From: Mesodorylaimus sp. YZB2_4 | Taxonomy: Eukaryota; Nematoda; Enoplea; Dorylaimida; Dorylaimidae | Assembly: GCA_030248295.1 (NCBI GenBank) | Contig: JASANH010000230.1 | Coordinates: 1 to 64,000, forward strand | Length of the DNA stretch: 64,000 nucleotides | Reading direction: 5' to 3' | Position numbers and translations under genes: made by a program | Notes under the pieces: generated by a model | What the model saw: the letters and a program-made list of their open reading frames with translations, nothing else | The model's database searches: none | What the model was told of the DNA's origin: nothing | Shown here: positions 1 to 11,131 of the stretch, piece by piece | Layout of the letters: every line of letters starts with the position of its first letter | Position numbering within the stretch: the stretch's first letter is position 1

Positions 1-51
1 TTCACCTGGTCATGAACATTCTTAAAAACTGCCAAAAAGTATATCCAAAAA

Positions 52-262
52 GGGGCACTTTTGCTGTTTGGTCCCCAACCAACATAGGTTAGCATAGGCT
101 GATATTAGACTTAGGCTTAGGCTAGCAGATGGCTTAGGCTTAGGCTGATACTAGGCTTAGGCTCTGGCTTAGTCTGGTATACGACTTAAGCTTAGGCTGA
201 TATTAGGCTTCAGCCAGCCTTATACCAGCCTTTGCCTGGGAACCAAACGGCAAAAGCGCCCA
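52..262. mobile_element. Hairpin MITE with TTAGGC-rich centre
   Basis: Inverted ends: GGGGCACTTTTGCTGTTTGG near 52-71 is matched, reverse-complemented with a few mismatches, by CCAAACGGCAAAAGCGCCC near 243-261. The interior (about 85-225) is built from GGCTTAGGCTGATATTAG-like units and has seven exact TTAGGC hexamers (111-122, 134-145, 157-162, 192-197, 203-208). No coding potential. Best read as a small non-autonomous element or foldback. The hexamer equals the nematode telomere unit, but relatedness to telomeres is only inferred. Confidence 0.55.
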
Positions 263-857
263 AAAAGGGAGAAAATGATTAGAATACCATTTGACAAAGG
301 TCGTAAAAACTTCAAACTCATGACAATATTTCTGGTCAATAATAACCTGGCCGCTTTAAAAAAGCTGGGATCACTGTTTCATTTCCGTTTTCTTTCATTT
401 CAGTGACATCTCGTCCAACTCGTTTTTTTTTCGAAATCAACAAATTTCATCGTCGCTTTCTCGTTTCCCTTGAGGGACTTTTTGAACGCCACTTATGTCA
501 AATCTAATCATGAACAGTGACATGATGTCGGTTCTCACCATCGAATACATCGAAAATTATATCTGACGGTACTTCGCGGCGAAAACAAAATTTATTCGGC
601 TACTCAACACAGTTCAACGTTTTTTAGACGGAATTCTGAATAGATAGAATGAGTAAAACTTGAATTTTTGATGGCCGAGCATATAAGCTTTTGAAATGAT
701 CGAAATGAGATCCGCTGGCCTGACGCCCCTATGCTAAAAGATACCCCTATTGTTCGGGTACCCTGCGCACAGCTCGTTCTCGTTTGTCATAAGCAGTTGG
801 GACCTGCGACTACAGTAGGCGCGCGATTTTAAATTTGCGCACACCTCGAAAAGGTCT
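263..857. other. Intergenic, no feature recognised
   Basis: AT-rich sequence with no long open frame, no recognisable protein similarity and no clear repeat shared with the rest of the window. Confidence 0.5.
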
Positions 858-1822
858 ATTCTGCGTAGCTGTCAAGAATGTCAGATAAATTGTAAGATGT
901 GAGAATGGCCAATTTTTCTGAGTGATTTCTGCAGAAGGACCAGTCCGTGTGTGTGGAGGCGCAATAGGATTGTTGGATGTGGGCAGTGTGAAGTAGTTAG
1001 TAAAGAATTCATGAAATGAAACTAGGGAAGGAAGTACATGTGGTTTGGTGCAGGCTACATTAGGTGATCACGAAAGATCCTGCCTGGCTACTGGCTGGTC
1101 ACATGTACTCGTGGTTTTGGGCTGACAACTAGCCTCATTCATGTCACCAGCTTGAGCAGCAAGCTGGCTGCTATGATATGCTCACATTACTTGTTCCTCA
1201 GTGAGTACATCAAGGGCTGTGTGGTGAAAAAAGCTATTATTTGCTAGGCATTGCCATCAGTTCCACAATCTCCCTTCGGCCCAGAATTTCGATGAATGTG
1301 CAGCTTCGCAAGATTTTCTTGCAGCACTGGGGCACAGCAAGATTCAGAAAATAGTAGCATCAGTAGATCTTTTTTTTCAAAGCGAGGAAAAATTCGGTGA
1401 TTTATCCAATTGATGAGATTTTTCAGCCTTCAGTGCAGATACTCTCCACTTAAAGGAAATGGCTAGGGCTCGATTTTCGGCAATATCTGGAGGCAAATAT
1501 TTCAGGCAGGTGTTTCATATCGCAAAGAGCGTGATATTCAAGCAATGATCTGATACAGACTACGTGCGGGCTACTGCTGCCGTTGTCGTTCACGAGCCGC
1601 CCAGTGCTGAGTGGCTTGCGTGGCTGTTTGCATGACACAAGACGTGGCACAGGCAAGACAAGGAGTTCATCCAAAACAGGATAAAATGCTAATTTGTCAG
1701 TGTTTGCACCACGATCCGAGAAGCTGGTGACGACCCAGTAAGCCTAAACGACACGATGTCCGTCTAATCATGAGTTCACCTATCGCACCTCAGTTGACCA
1801 GGCGTGCAGCCAGCAGGGGGGC
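858..1822 (+). repeat. Dispersed repeat R1, copy 1
   Basis: A block of about 965 bp is nearly identical to 21919-22881 in the same orientation; the two copies share start (ATTCTGCGTAGCTGTC) and end (CGTGCAGCCAGCAGGGG). Differences are scattered substitutions and single-base indels. A 74-codon minus-strand open frame (1450-1674) persists in both copies but resembles no protein I know. It may be an LTR or a non-autonomous transposon. No terminal inverted repeat was found. Confidence 0.8.
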
Positions 1823-3773
1823 CAGGGGGCCATGGCCCGGGGTTAAAAGTCCAGACATATTAAAAATGGAGCATAATTGTAGAGCACTTATTGTGAGTAT
1901 AGGCCAAGGCATAGAAAGGCAGTAACACGATAAAGAGTCATGCGATCGCGGTACTGTAAGCTTAGCCAGATGACATCCTTTTATAAGTCAGCCGAATAAT
2001 GTGCCTTGTAGCAGAAACTATTCTCATTTATCTGCCACCAAGCGCATGTTCTGCCAGTGTAATCCATATTCATTGGGAGATCACAGTCAGCCCAGAGGAA
2101 ATTGTGAACCGATTCTTCATGAAGCCCCGCCGCTTCTACCTTGCGAGAAAATAAACTTCGAGACAAACCCCAAGAAAAGGAAAGATTTGAAGAAGCTAAT
2201 GTGCAATCTTATCATAATGGAATCGGTTTCAGCAGCGACGACAGCAGAGGGGAGTTCGATCATGATCTTCAAGATGCTGACTGGTTATACTGAATGAGCC
2301 AGAGCATAGTATTCTGTAGTCAGCTGTATGGATTTTTATTGTTGGGGGTACCTAGGTATATAGCTCAGGCTTGAAAATGTATCTTGTAACGGGGATTTTT
2401 CAAAAATTCCGCCTTCGGCGGGGAAGGGGGCACATCCCCCTCCCCGCACTCCCCCCCCCCTGGCGGGCTAGGCCTGCCTGGAGAACTTCGCGCTTCCAAA
2501 CATATTGATTCAAACGGATTGTAATATATCTTGCTTTACCCCCCCCCCCCCCCCCTAACGAGCCAACCCCGGCTGCGCGCGTGTTGACAGTGGTAGACGT
2601 GGCCGAGGGGGCTTCGATTGGCGCGAGTTAGTTCAGCTGTGTGCAAGTTCAACTCCCACTTCATCCATCAGTTTTGCATTTTTCTTTGTTTCTTGCGCAC
2701 CATCACGTGAAAGGTGATTCGTGGGTTTTCTCATCGTCGCGCCTCCTTGGTTTTTCCACAGAACGCCGGTCCATGCATACAGCTGATATTTTTTGGCAGT
2801 AGCTGTGTTGCACATAACATCCTCATGGTTCAATGCCGTTTCACGTCCCGTCAAACTGTTGAATGCAAGTAAGAATGACTAGCGTCCAAAGCCTCAATCC
2901 GATTGGACAATGGTCAGTTGTGAACTGTTGTTGCCTCCTGCAGCTTCATTGTTCTCCCCTAACCATTCTTGGCAATCATCACACCTTGGCAGCAGCAAAG
3001 ATTGAATGTCTTCGCGGGGGTTTTCTCATAATCTAATCAGTGTTCGTTCGCTCTAAGCGTGTCATGGTTCCCATTTCTGCGGTCCTTCGCCTAGAATCTC
3101 TTTGTTTTCTCCTCGGGGAAGGCAAAATGCAATTGACGGGCGGCGCACAATTAGTGTACACGAAGATGTCTATACGCCACATCCTGCGTAGTGAGACAGA
3201 TTGCTTGTCATTTAACTGGAATCCGTCTTGTGTGCGTGCAATTGCAGCGCAGGGTGCAGTGGCTGGTGCAGCTGTTCTAGGCGCCTTTCTTCCAAGACTG
3301 AATCAGAGTTCGACTCTGTGAGATGACGAAAGTTTGCATCTGTAGGGTAGCAGTGAAAGGCGTTTGTCACTCGCAGGTTGCTTGGCAGAACTGGAGAGCT
3401 TTCAGCCCTGGCCGTCTGAGAACCTGCTGAACTTCTCTGTGCGCCTTGCTTGCCTGGTGGTGGGTGACTCACCCTTCATCCCTCCGGGGTCGATAAACGA
3501 GGGGAGGCCTTATGGGGCGAGAGCCTTAAATCCAGGCCGCTCACATGGCACGGGCTGGGTATGGTTGGTCCACAGGGTAACCGCCAACATCGCGCCGTAG
3601 GGGCCAACACGCGCTCTTGCCTGGCATGCATCCGGGATTGAGTCTAGTCGATGGCAAGATGGGGTCAACTACAAGCCTTCTAGCTTGCGTGTAAAGGGGC
3701 AGAAATCGACCCTCCAGTGGACTGACCTGGATGGGTCGAAAAAATTTGGTGCGGAAGGAACTATTAATGGATA
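1823..3773. other. Intergenic with low-complexity tracts
   Basis: No supported gene; several 60-120 codon open frames on both strands look like chance. A perfect small hairpin (CCGCCTTCGGCGG, about 2411-2423) is followed by C-rich runs (about 2447-2461) and a long poly-C run near 2538-2555. Confidence 0.5.
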
Positions 3774-4284
3774 CCGTATCCTTGAAATTCTGCCCACGGG
3801 AGAATTTTTTTAAATGGGTCCCAGCCAGGGGAGAATAACCAGAGGGGGAGGATTTCCAGAGGTGAGAATAGAACTCATACAGATTCCATGCCAGAAAGAA
3901 ACTATTCTTCACAAGATATCAGTGTAAAGAAAGATAGACAGTCTGAAGCTTGCCAACAACTACTGCTAACTTTGTTTATTTCAATACTTCCCTCCCCGTA
4001 TTCATGCTGGTGATGGCCGGATTCAATCAATATGCACGACATCTTCGTCTGCAACCTCATTTTCATCATCTGACTCTTCAAGGAAGAGATTTTCTATCAC
4101 GCACACCCATATCCTTCACATTTTCCACATCTGATGATTTTGTGCGGTAATTCAAATTCGTCCGGGGGGAGAATTTCCAGGGGGGGGGGGGGGAGAATAA
4201 AGTTTAATCGGGCTCTTGATGGGGGAGAATAACCAGACGGGAAAGGATCTCGAAGGGGGGGGGGGGGGGGTGGGAGGAATACGG
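3774..4284 (-). mobile_element. Pogo/Tc1-like non-autonomous element, copy c
   Basis: A 511-bp element flanked by TA dinucleotides (3772-3773, 4285-4286). Ends are CCGTATCCTTGAAATTCT on the left and the matching inverted GGAATACGG on the right, followed inwards by the C-rich motif CTCCCC...GGTTATTCTCCCC found in the other copies. It is reverse-complement homologous to 24900-25375. On the minus strand it keeps an acidic peptide (EESDDENEVADEDVVHID then stop) like the acidic C-terminal tails of pogo/Tigger transposases. It is therefore probably an internally deleted derivative of such an element. Confidence 0.7.
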
Positions 4285-5259
4285 TATTCAGTAGCTGGGC
4301 ATTGGAAGGTGAGTTTACTCACCAGTACTCCGAAGAAATTCCGAATAAATCAAAACATTGCACGGAGCTGTCAGGAGTGGATCCTAGGCGGTCAGTGATC
4401 AAACCATTGCACGCTTAGTAGGTTCTAAAGGCGTTTGATAGCTTCTAGTCAGAACTTTATGACAGTCGCAGGTGGTGCAAAGACTGGTATTTTTAGTGCT
4501 GTTCAGAATGCTGATCAGGGCATCACTATATTGATTATTTCCGAAAAAGTCTGTTATGACAGACTCGCAACTTTTAGGCCAGCCAATGCACACAGTGAAA
4601 CCAGAGCTTAGGATGGCTGGTCTACTCAGCCACGAGGAAAAGAGAGGTGGCTGCACTGCACAGTGTATAATCGCTCGCACGCAGATGCTTACCGATGTCA
4701 GAATCAAATTCGACATGCTTCTCTGCTGTGTAACTGCTGCTCTTCAAACAGGCTCCCAAAAGACAGCTGTGCTGTTCCACACAAGCAACCTGCATACTGT
4801 ATGCTGAACCTGTAGCTCTGCGATGGAAGTGATTTGGCCTATCGTTACATGCCTAAACATCGGGAGACACTCTCAACAATCCGTCCTTCCCTTCTTCAAC
4901 AACATTACCTACTATGCGCATGTGTGCGCATAGCCCGAGAGTTAGACACTCCCAGCTCACTAGTAGACCACGAGCACAGGATTACATCATCCTCTGCTCG
5001 GTGCCACAATTAGTCGTCTTGTTGATACTCGTATTCATGCATAAAAAGCAGCTTCTGCTCACGTCAGACATTTTTCGTAAACCGTGGCTAGCAGTGGCCG
5101 AGTATACCAGCCATCCTTAGCCCTGGTTCCGTCGTGTGCATTGGCTGGTCTTAAGGTTTCGAGTCTTTTATAACAGACTCTTTTGGGAATAGTAAGACTA
5201 TTTTTCGTTTTTTGCAACAAAGTAGTTCGGCCCAAAACACTTGTTTCTGCATTAATCTG
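4285..5259. other. Intergenic, no gene recognised
   Basis: Open frames at 4399-4716 (-) and 4556-4807 (+) overlap each other and show no domain, signal peptide or splice context. Nothing further is supported. Confidence 0.4.
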
Positions 5260-5431
5260 TAATAGCGTATTTACTGAGCCCACAAACAGAACGAAACTGA
5301 CCCCATACACACACAACATGGCCCTTATATATGTCAGGACACCACGCGCAACTGGTCCACCCAACAAGATTCCGAGGTGGTGGTACATGCCAGGGCGCCT
5401 AGGTCAAAGTGCATCAATGACCAGCCACACC
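5260..5431 (+). repeat. Fragment of dispersed repeat unit A (third copy)
   Basis: The stretch from TAATAGCGTATTTACTGAGC to the GGCGCCTAGGTCAAAGTGCA region matches 13437-13607 and 24192-24362 with scattered substitutions. Only this internal 170 bp is shared; flanks differ. It is a mobile fragment of the larger repeat described at 13.1 and 23.9 kb. Confidence 0.75.
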
Positions 5432-5812
5432 ACTCTCCTCTTCACGATCGAGCATTCGCCGATCGCCATCGACGTCATCAAAATTTCTTCCTGGTTTGCT
5501 GGTTGGACCTGAACTCGTATCGGTCGATTCGCCAGTCGTGCGGGTCTTCTTTACTGTCTGGTTGATCGGCTTGTTGCTTGATCGCACTTGACATTGTGCT
5601 ACGAACTGACGGTATCATATCCATTCTGACTGCGTCATGCCTGCTGCTGCCTTGACTACCTATGGGCCTGGCCAATCAATTCGTCACCAACGTTATTCCC
5701 TCACTCACTACCCCTCGTACTGATATGATTTTCAGACACTTAGATAGATTCTGCTCCTCGTTTCCCCTCTTCTTTCCGCAGATCCCCTGTACAAATGGCT
5801 TGTCAGCCTGTG

Positions 5813-6680
5813 CTAAGCTGTGCAAATTATACGAATGCGTCCTATCCTCCCTCTATACAGCGTACATGGCGATACTAGCCACGCGACGAAGGACACGCCT
5901 GAGAAGTGTGCATTGCTAAATAGTAACGTCGCCTGATAGACACTCTGAATGTCAGCATCGATGATGTCTGCGAAGCTAAAGGTGCACGCCGTATCCGCTG
6001 CTATGCACTGTGCAGTCGCGTTAACTCGCTCTACAGACTTTTGAATCGCCGCACACAACGGGAAATGTGCTGTCAACGCGTACCTGCTTAAGTGCGCGTT
6101 GGTGCGTTTTCTGAGCTCGCTTGATGTGTCTGCTACACCTTTTGCTACGCCTTTTGTAAAGTATGGACCAAATACGGGGTGCGTGATCCGCAGTAATGCA
6201 CGGCGCAGGTGCTCATGAAATGATTGCTGGGTAAACATGAATGGCTGGAAGACTTGGATTGAACGCTCACCACTTTGAACGTTTGACGCGGCAGCCAGTC
6301 GAGGTCGCATCACAACACGATTCGGTGCAGGTGTAGGTAATAGCGGGGCCCGACGCGCCGGCTGGGCGGTTGGTGGCGTGGTCTCCGTGCCAGCGCCTGG
6401 TGTCACCAAGAGCGGCGGTCGAGTGGTCCTGGAGGACGGCGACGATAGCGGGAAAATGTGCTTGCATCGTGGCGATGTGCGCTTGGTCGACGTTGGTGCA
6501 CGCCGTTTGAACGAACTGTCTCGGATCTACTCTAAAGATGCCAGACTCAATGTTTAAAATTCCCGCGGTAAAATATGCAATAAATACTGATAGCAAAAAA
6601 TGCAAAAAACGGTGCTGACGCTGAATATACATCCATGGCCATAAATAGGCCACTGTTTGTACTCCCATTGTCAAGATCAA
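5813..6680 (-). pseudogene. Unassigned open frames, possibly a decayed element ORF
   Basis: Two overlapping minus-strand frames (6680-6267 and 6409-5813) carry protein-like composition: a proline/alanine-rich linker followed by a helical, cysteine-poor stretch including FHEHLRRALLRITHPVFGPY. They would join by one frameshift near 6.3-6.4 kb. I recognise no family. Position immediately beside the MULE suggests an accessory or gag-like ORF of a transposon. It could also be chance. Confidence 0.25.
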
Positions 6681-6764
6681 TCAATAAACAATTATGGTAT
6701 CCCGGAACACGTACTAACGAAATTTTTGAAAACTGATCAAATTCGCGTCAGAATTCAACAAAAT

Positions 6765-8121
6765 CCAGGATTTTCGTATTTATTTCGGCGATCGAAGCCC
6801 TCACACCAAGCAGATGGTATTTGGAAGTCTGTTTGGACGTGCAGGGGTGCGAAGATTCTCGGGATCGAAATGGTCAAGGTGCAGTGTGCCGTCTACACGT
6901 CCAGCATAACGGTGGTAATGAAACCATGCAAACGGATCCTTTGATTGGTCACAACCCTGCCCGCATTCCCAAAAGCGACGCTGAAATCGAAGCTAAGCAG
7001 CTGCAGCGAGAAATGCACGACGGTTGCAGGCGGGATTAAAACGTCCGAGACAAGCATATGTTCAAGCCTCAGCAGAAATCACTGCGCGATTTGCTGGCAA
7101 CGACGACTTATAAGAAGCTGTCACAACTGCGTTTCCAAAGTATACAAAAAGGCTTGTAGAAGTCTTTGCCATTGCGAGAAAAGCGTCGTCACGATTCAAG
7201 ACCCAAGACAACTACCCGTACCTCTTCGATTGACACTACGCGGAAGAAACGTTGTGGTGGGAAGTAGATTCGCTGACGAAAGATGGCTCTTGTATTCTGC
7301 TCCCAAACCAGAGCCAATGATGCTTATGTTTGCTAGTGATTTGGATATCGAATCTGCACAGTTCACATTTTTGGATCGCAGATGGTACATTCAATGTGAC
7401 GCCAGATGGGTTCGCTGAGCTGTACGCCATCCATGGTTATGGTCGCTTCGGCCCTGAAGTTGTGCCATGCTGTAGCGTCCTGCTTACCGGCAAAACCATT
7501 CGTGATTACCGGACGATGCTTCAGCAGCTTCACCAAGCTACTATCGCACGGTTTGGGAATATTGGCCGCGTCAGCACTATTCTGGTTGATTTCGAAATCT
7601 CGATGCATCAAGCCATTTGTCAAGAAATGCCGCATGTCCGCAAAGCAGGCTGCAATTTTCACTTCAATCAATCCTTGATGCGGAAGGTTGGAGAAATCGG
7701 ATTGCAAACACTGACCTTTAAACCACCCGAAGGTCAGCCTGAGCATCCTTTCCGAGTTTGGATCAGTATGGTTAAGAGCACCGCTCTTCTACCTCCTCAA
7801 TTGGTGCTACTGGCTTGGAATATGCTGCAGCAGCGACTTCCTCAATTGGACAATCGAGACCAAGTTAAGCTGCAAGAGTTTATCGAATATTTCTCCAACA
7901 CCTGGCTGGAAGGAAATCAGTTCCCACATTCCGTTTGGAACCACTGGAACAGTCACGATATGCGCACAACTAATCACGCCGAAGGGTATCATAGCTCTCT
8001 GAGCCACAGTGAAATCGCTGAGCTGCATCCATCCCTGCGCAACTTTTTGGCGAGCTTGCAGCAGTCGCATAATAGCTTGCAGCAACACGTGGCTCGGCTT
8101 ATCAATGGTAAGCATCAATAG
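6765..8121 (+). mobile_element. MULE (Mutator-like) transposase, degenerate N-terminus
   Basis: The open catalytic part (7330-8121) encodes 263 residues with the hallmarks of the MULE transposase domain: WIADGTFNVTPDGFAELYAI (first catalytic Asp), ILVDFE (second Asp) followed by the conserved cysteine/histidine stretch KAGCNFHFNQSL, and the C-terminal TNHAEGYHSSL motif. Upstream, 6765-7329 reads as remnants in all three frames, including a Trp/Cys/His-spaced region that may be a FLYWCH-type DNA-binding domain, broken by stops and frameshifts. The first Met of the open part is not a natural start. Family knowledge: cut-and-paste DDE transposase acting on terminal inverted repeats in the nucleus. 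I did not find its TIRs. Inactive as seen. Confidence 0.85.
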
Positions 8122-8469
8122 TAAGGGACGCCATCTACGCAAGCGTTTACGCCTAGATCGAAACCGAAAAACAGCGATTCGGAAATGGCACCATGCATAT
8201 TTGGAACGTTCCACATTTCGATCCTAGTTTGCTTGACCATGCTTCGTTTCAATTCTTGTGCCATTGCATCGAAGAATATCTTCGTTTTATGCGTCAGCAC
8301 ATGGGAGACCGAGATATTGTGAATCCTCAAAATTAGGCTTGCTTTCGCATCATATCTATTTCTTGCCCGATAGGACTGATCTGATTTAAAAAAAAAATGA
8401 ATGTAAAACTCTACGGGTCCCTCTACAGAAATGATAGGCATGTGGAATGTATGGGCATGTATGTAGGAA

Positions 8470-8560
8470 GTATATATGCGTGCGGAACTGACGTGGCTGG
8501 CGTGCGGAACGGACACAGGTCACTCGAACAATAGCGCGTGCGGAACTGGCAATGTTCCAG
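8470..8560. repeat. GTGCGGAAC short repeats
   Basis: The motif CGTGCGGAAC recurs three times within about 80 bp (near 8479, 8503 and 8538), spaced by 24-35 bp. It lies just beyond the coding end of the minus-strand gypsy element, after its purine-rich tract (complement of about 8641-8667), so it may be part of a 3' LTR. Confidence 0.4.
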
Positions 8561-8683
8561 CTGGCAGGCGATGGTACGGAATCCATCGAAACAACTAAGC
8601 GATGTGCGGGGGTGCAGTTCACACACTTCCCAGCTACTCTTTTTCTTCCCTCCTCTCCTCCACCTTCTTATTTTTATTCCCTA

Positions 8684-8863
8684 TACAAACAAGTGGAGTA
8701 TGAAAACATCGCGTTGGACTATGTCTATTCTTTGCTTGCGCAGCAGTTGAACCATAACCTGGTTCGAGGCTAGCGGTTGCTTTAACTTGATGTGCTGAGA
8801 GTCGATGATGCGAGCAGGCCAATGAGGAAGATAGCGAACTTTAGCCCAAACTAGATCTCCAAC
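8684..8863 (-). CDS. PWWP-like domain at the pol C-terminus of the gypsy element
   Basis: The last 60 residues before the stop begin VGDLVWAKVRYLPHWPARI, which fits the PWWP-domain opening (GDLVWAKVxGxPWWPAxV) very closely; the second half (VMVQLLRKQRIDIVQRDVFILHLF) fits the usual hydrophobic strand plus the later hydrophobic end of the fold. It follows in the same frame directly after an integrase-type C-terminus ending KVHVTQLKFY, equivalent to the VHVNRLKPY end of gypsy integrases. PWWP domains bind methylated histone tails and DNA, notably H3K36 methylation. By position it would play the targeting role that a chromodomain plays in chromoviruses. That role is inference. An alternative is that it is only the SH3-like end of the integrase looking PWWP-like. 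Confidence 0.6.
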
Positions 8864-9319
8864 TTTCAGGACCATAGGCTTGGTTTTCGCGAGGAGTGGC
8901 TGCTGAGCTGCGTAGAACTTTAACTGTGTGACGTGCACTTTCTTATCTTCTGCCTTGAGTCCCGACACTGGTCGAATAATGACGTTCTGAGCTGACACTA
9001 CTTCAACACAAACACAGCCACTCACCAAACAGCAAGACACCAAAAACTACGCGTAAGCCAGAACCATTCAACGGGTCACCGCGTTGTGCGCGTTTCTCCT
9101 GGACGTGCACGATATTTTTATAAGCTAGGTCACGCGCTGTCTCCAATCGACGAACGATGTAATCACGATAATCAACAGGGCATTCGAACTTCAATGCCTT
9201 TTCCTGCACATTTGCGTCGATCACTAGACGTGCATCAAATCCATGCATTAGATAGAACGGAGCGCGCTTATCTGTGGACTCGTGAGTGGCAGCATTGTAC
9301 GCGAAACGAACGAAGGAAA

Positions 9320-9866
9320 TAAATATCTCTTGCTTGGTTTGATCGATGTGCGGATTAAGAGGAATCTGCCAAAAACAGCTTTGTAGATCAAGACTAGTGA
9401 ACCATTTGGCGCCGCCTAAGGCGTCCAAAGCTTCGTCTACCCGCGGCATGGGAAACAGATCAGCTTTCGTGACAGCGTTCAAAGCACGGAAGTCAACGCA
9501 GATGCGAGTGCCAGCTGGTGAACCAAACGGCGCCGTCTTTTTGGGGACCACCACTACGGGTGCCGAGACTGGACTACAGGACGGAACAATCCACTTGTTA
9601 GCCTCCATGACGCGGATTTGCCGCTGAACCTCCGCCTTTGCGACTTCTGGTCACCGCCGGGCGGGTATCTTTGGCGGTGCTCTGCCGGTCAGCTCAATGT
9701 GATGCTCAAGAAGAGGCGTGCGTCCTAGATCATTCTCATCCCGCGCAAACACGTCACTGTGCCGCCTCAACAGCGCCATTAACTGTGCACGCTGCTCCAT
9801 GGAAGCAATTGACTTAGCCCAGTCAATCTTTGTAAGCGGGTCTATTATGGACTTTAATAGGCTCAA
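9320..9866 (-). pseudogene. Reverse transcriptase N-terminal fragment of the gypsy element
   Basis: The stretch 9866-9651 encodes the linker and region upstream of RT (HSDVFARDENDLG and LEHHIELTG motifs), and 9608-9320 the first RT blocks: CVDFRALNAVTKADLFPMPR, then SLDLQSCFWQIPL. There is a frame break between 9651 and 9608. The YxDD catalytic block is absent because the sequence passes at about 9320 from QTKQEIF straight to ISFVRFAYNAATHEST, which belongs to the integrase C-terminal half. The element could not make a working polymerase. Confidence 0.85.
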
Positions 9867-9867
9867 G

Positions 9868-10659
9868 GTTGTGCTGCTGCGTTAACAGCTGGCCACCTAG
9901 GGTGGTCACGGCAGGATTAGAAAGAGGAGCGAATGTACCAACGTTCATGTTCGAATACAACTGCTTCTCTTCGCTCGAAGCGTTCGCGATCAGGAAGGGG
10001 ACAAACCCTTGCGCATTCGGCTTGACTAATGTACGTGCGACAAACAGATCACCGCGCTGTAGAAAGGTGTCGTTTGGTTCGACCATGCCCTCAATGCAGC
10101 AGGGACCGTGGAGTTTGCCATTTACGATCGCTTGGCAGCACGGAGGTATGCCAAGTGGTTCCACTAGTAAGACCTTGCAGACTAGGTCAGTCGAGACAGA
10201 GACGAGGCCTTCTCGTCTGTGCTTAGATGCTAAATTGAGTAGATAGATCAACCTGGTGTTATCCTCAGTTGGACCTCCGCAGAAATCCATGCCCAGCAGC
10301 ACAGGAATGTTCATATGTTCGTCAACTACGAATACGTGCTTCTGCGTGATATCTCCCACTCGCATGTCGACCTCACATTCACCTATTAAACGGATTGGAG
10401 TGTTGCTCACGGTGACAGATTTGGTTGTGGTAGGGCGGAGTGTGACAGACTTGCCTAGTCTGTCGAACATGGCTTTGCTGATTAGCGACAGGGTAGCGGC
10501 ATAGTCGAGAAGCATGTCACTGCGCACTCGATTCAACTCGCCTAACACTACACGTAGACGACCAGATTCGCGAGCCATGTTAGCTGATGTCGCCGGGCTG
10601 CTCAAATGATCATCAGATGCTGGAGGCGCATCACGAGCCGTGCTAATCTCGTGCGACAA
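9868..10659 (-). pseudogene. Retroviral-type aspartic protease of the gypsy element
   Basis: The frame has the retropepsin-like pattern: LLDYAATLSLIS where D(T/S)GA is expected, a flap region, and VLLGMDFC equivalent to the conserved ILGxDFL near the end. The active-site triad reads D-Y-A instead of D-T/S-G, so catalysis is probably lost. It lies between the Gag remnants and the RT fragment on the same strand, as in Ty3/gypsy elements. Confidence 0.75.
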
Positions 10660-11131
10660 TGCTACTCGATTCTGATCCTAATAAGCTAGCGATAAATACG
10701 GATCACTAAGGGACGACCCCTCGTGCTAAGACGCTGTAGCTTGCGTCATGTGAGAACTTCTACCCTGCTCCTGGCCCTGGACAGCGTTAACAGGGCCGCG
10801 CGAATTCGGGGTGTGTGCTCGCCCTCTGCCGCGACGGCGACCACTGCCTGGTCCTCGTCCCCGAAAGTAGTCATTCCGACTACGGCACGTAGGCTCAGAT
10901 CGCCCATGCTGCGAATCGCGATCACAAAAGCGACTGTGTCTGCGTGCGATCCTGCGATAGCGCTCTGTTTCCGCCCTGCGCGTAGTACATGCTCTTTCTA
11001 CAATCAGACCGCCAACACTTCTCGATTAAGTGCCGGCCGTTTTGCAAAACGTGCAGAAAGGCTTAATTCCTGAGGAATTGCTTATACCACCACGACGGCG
11101 TGTGCTAGCATAACTAATCAACCGCGATGAA

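Noticed and set aside
7363-7746. 127-codon minus-strand frame
   Set aside because: Antisense shadow of the MULE catalytic region.
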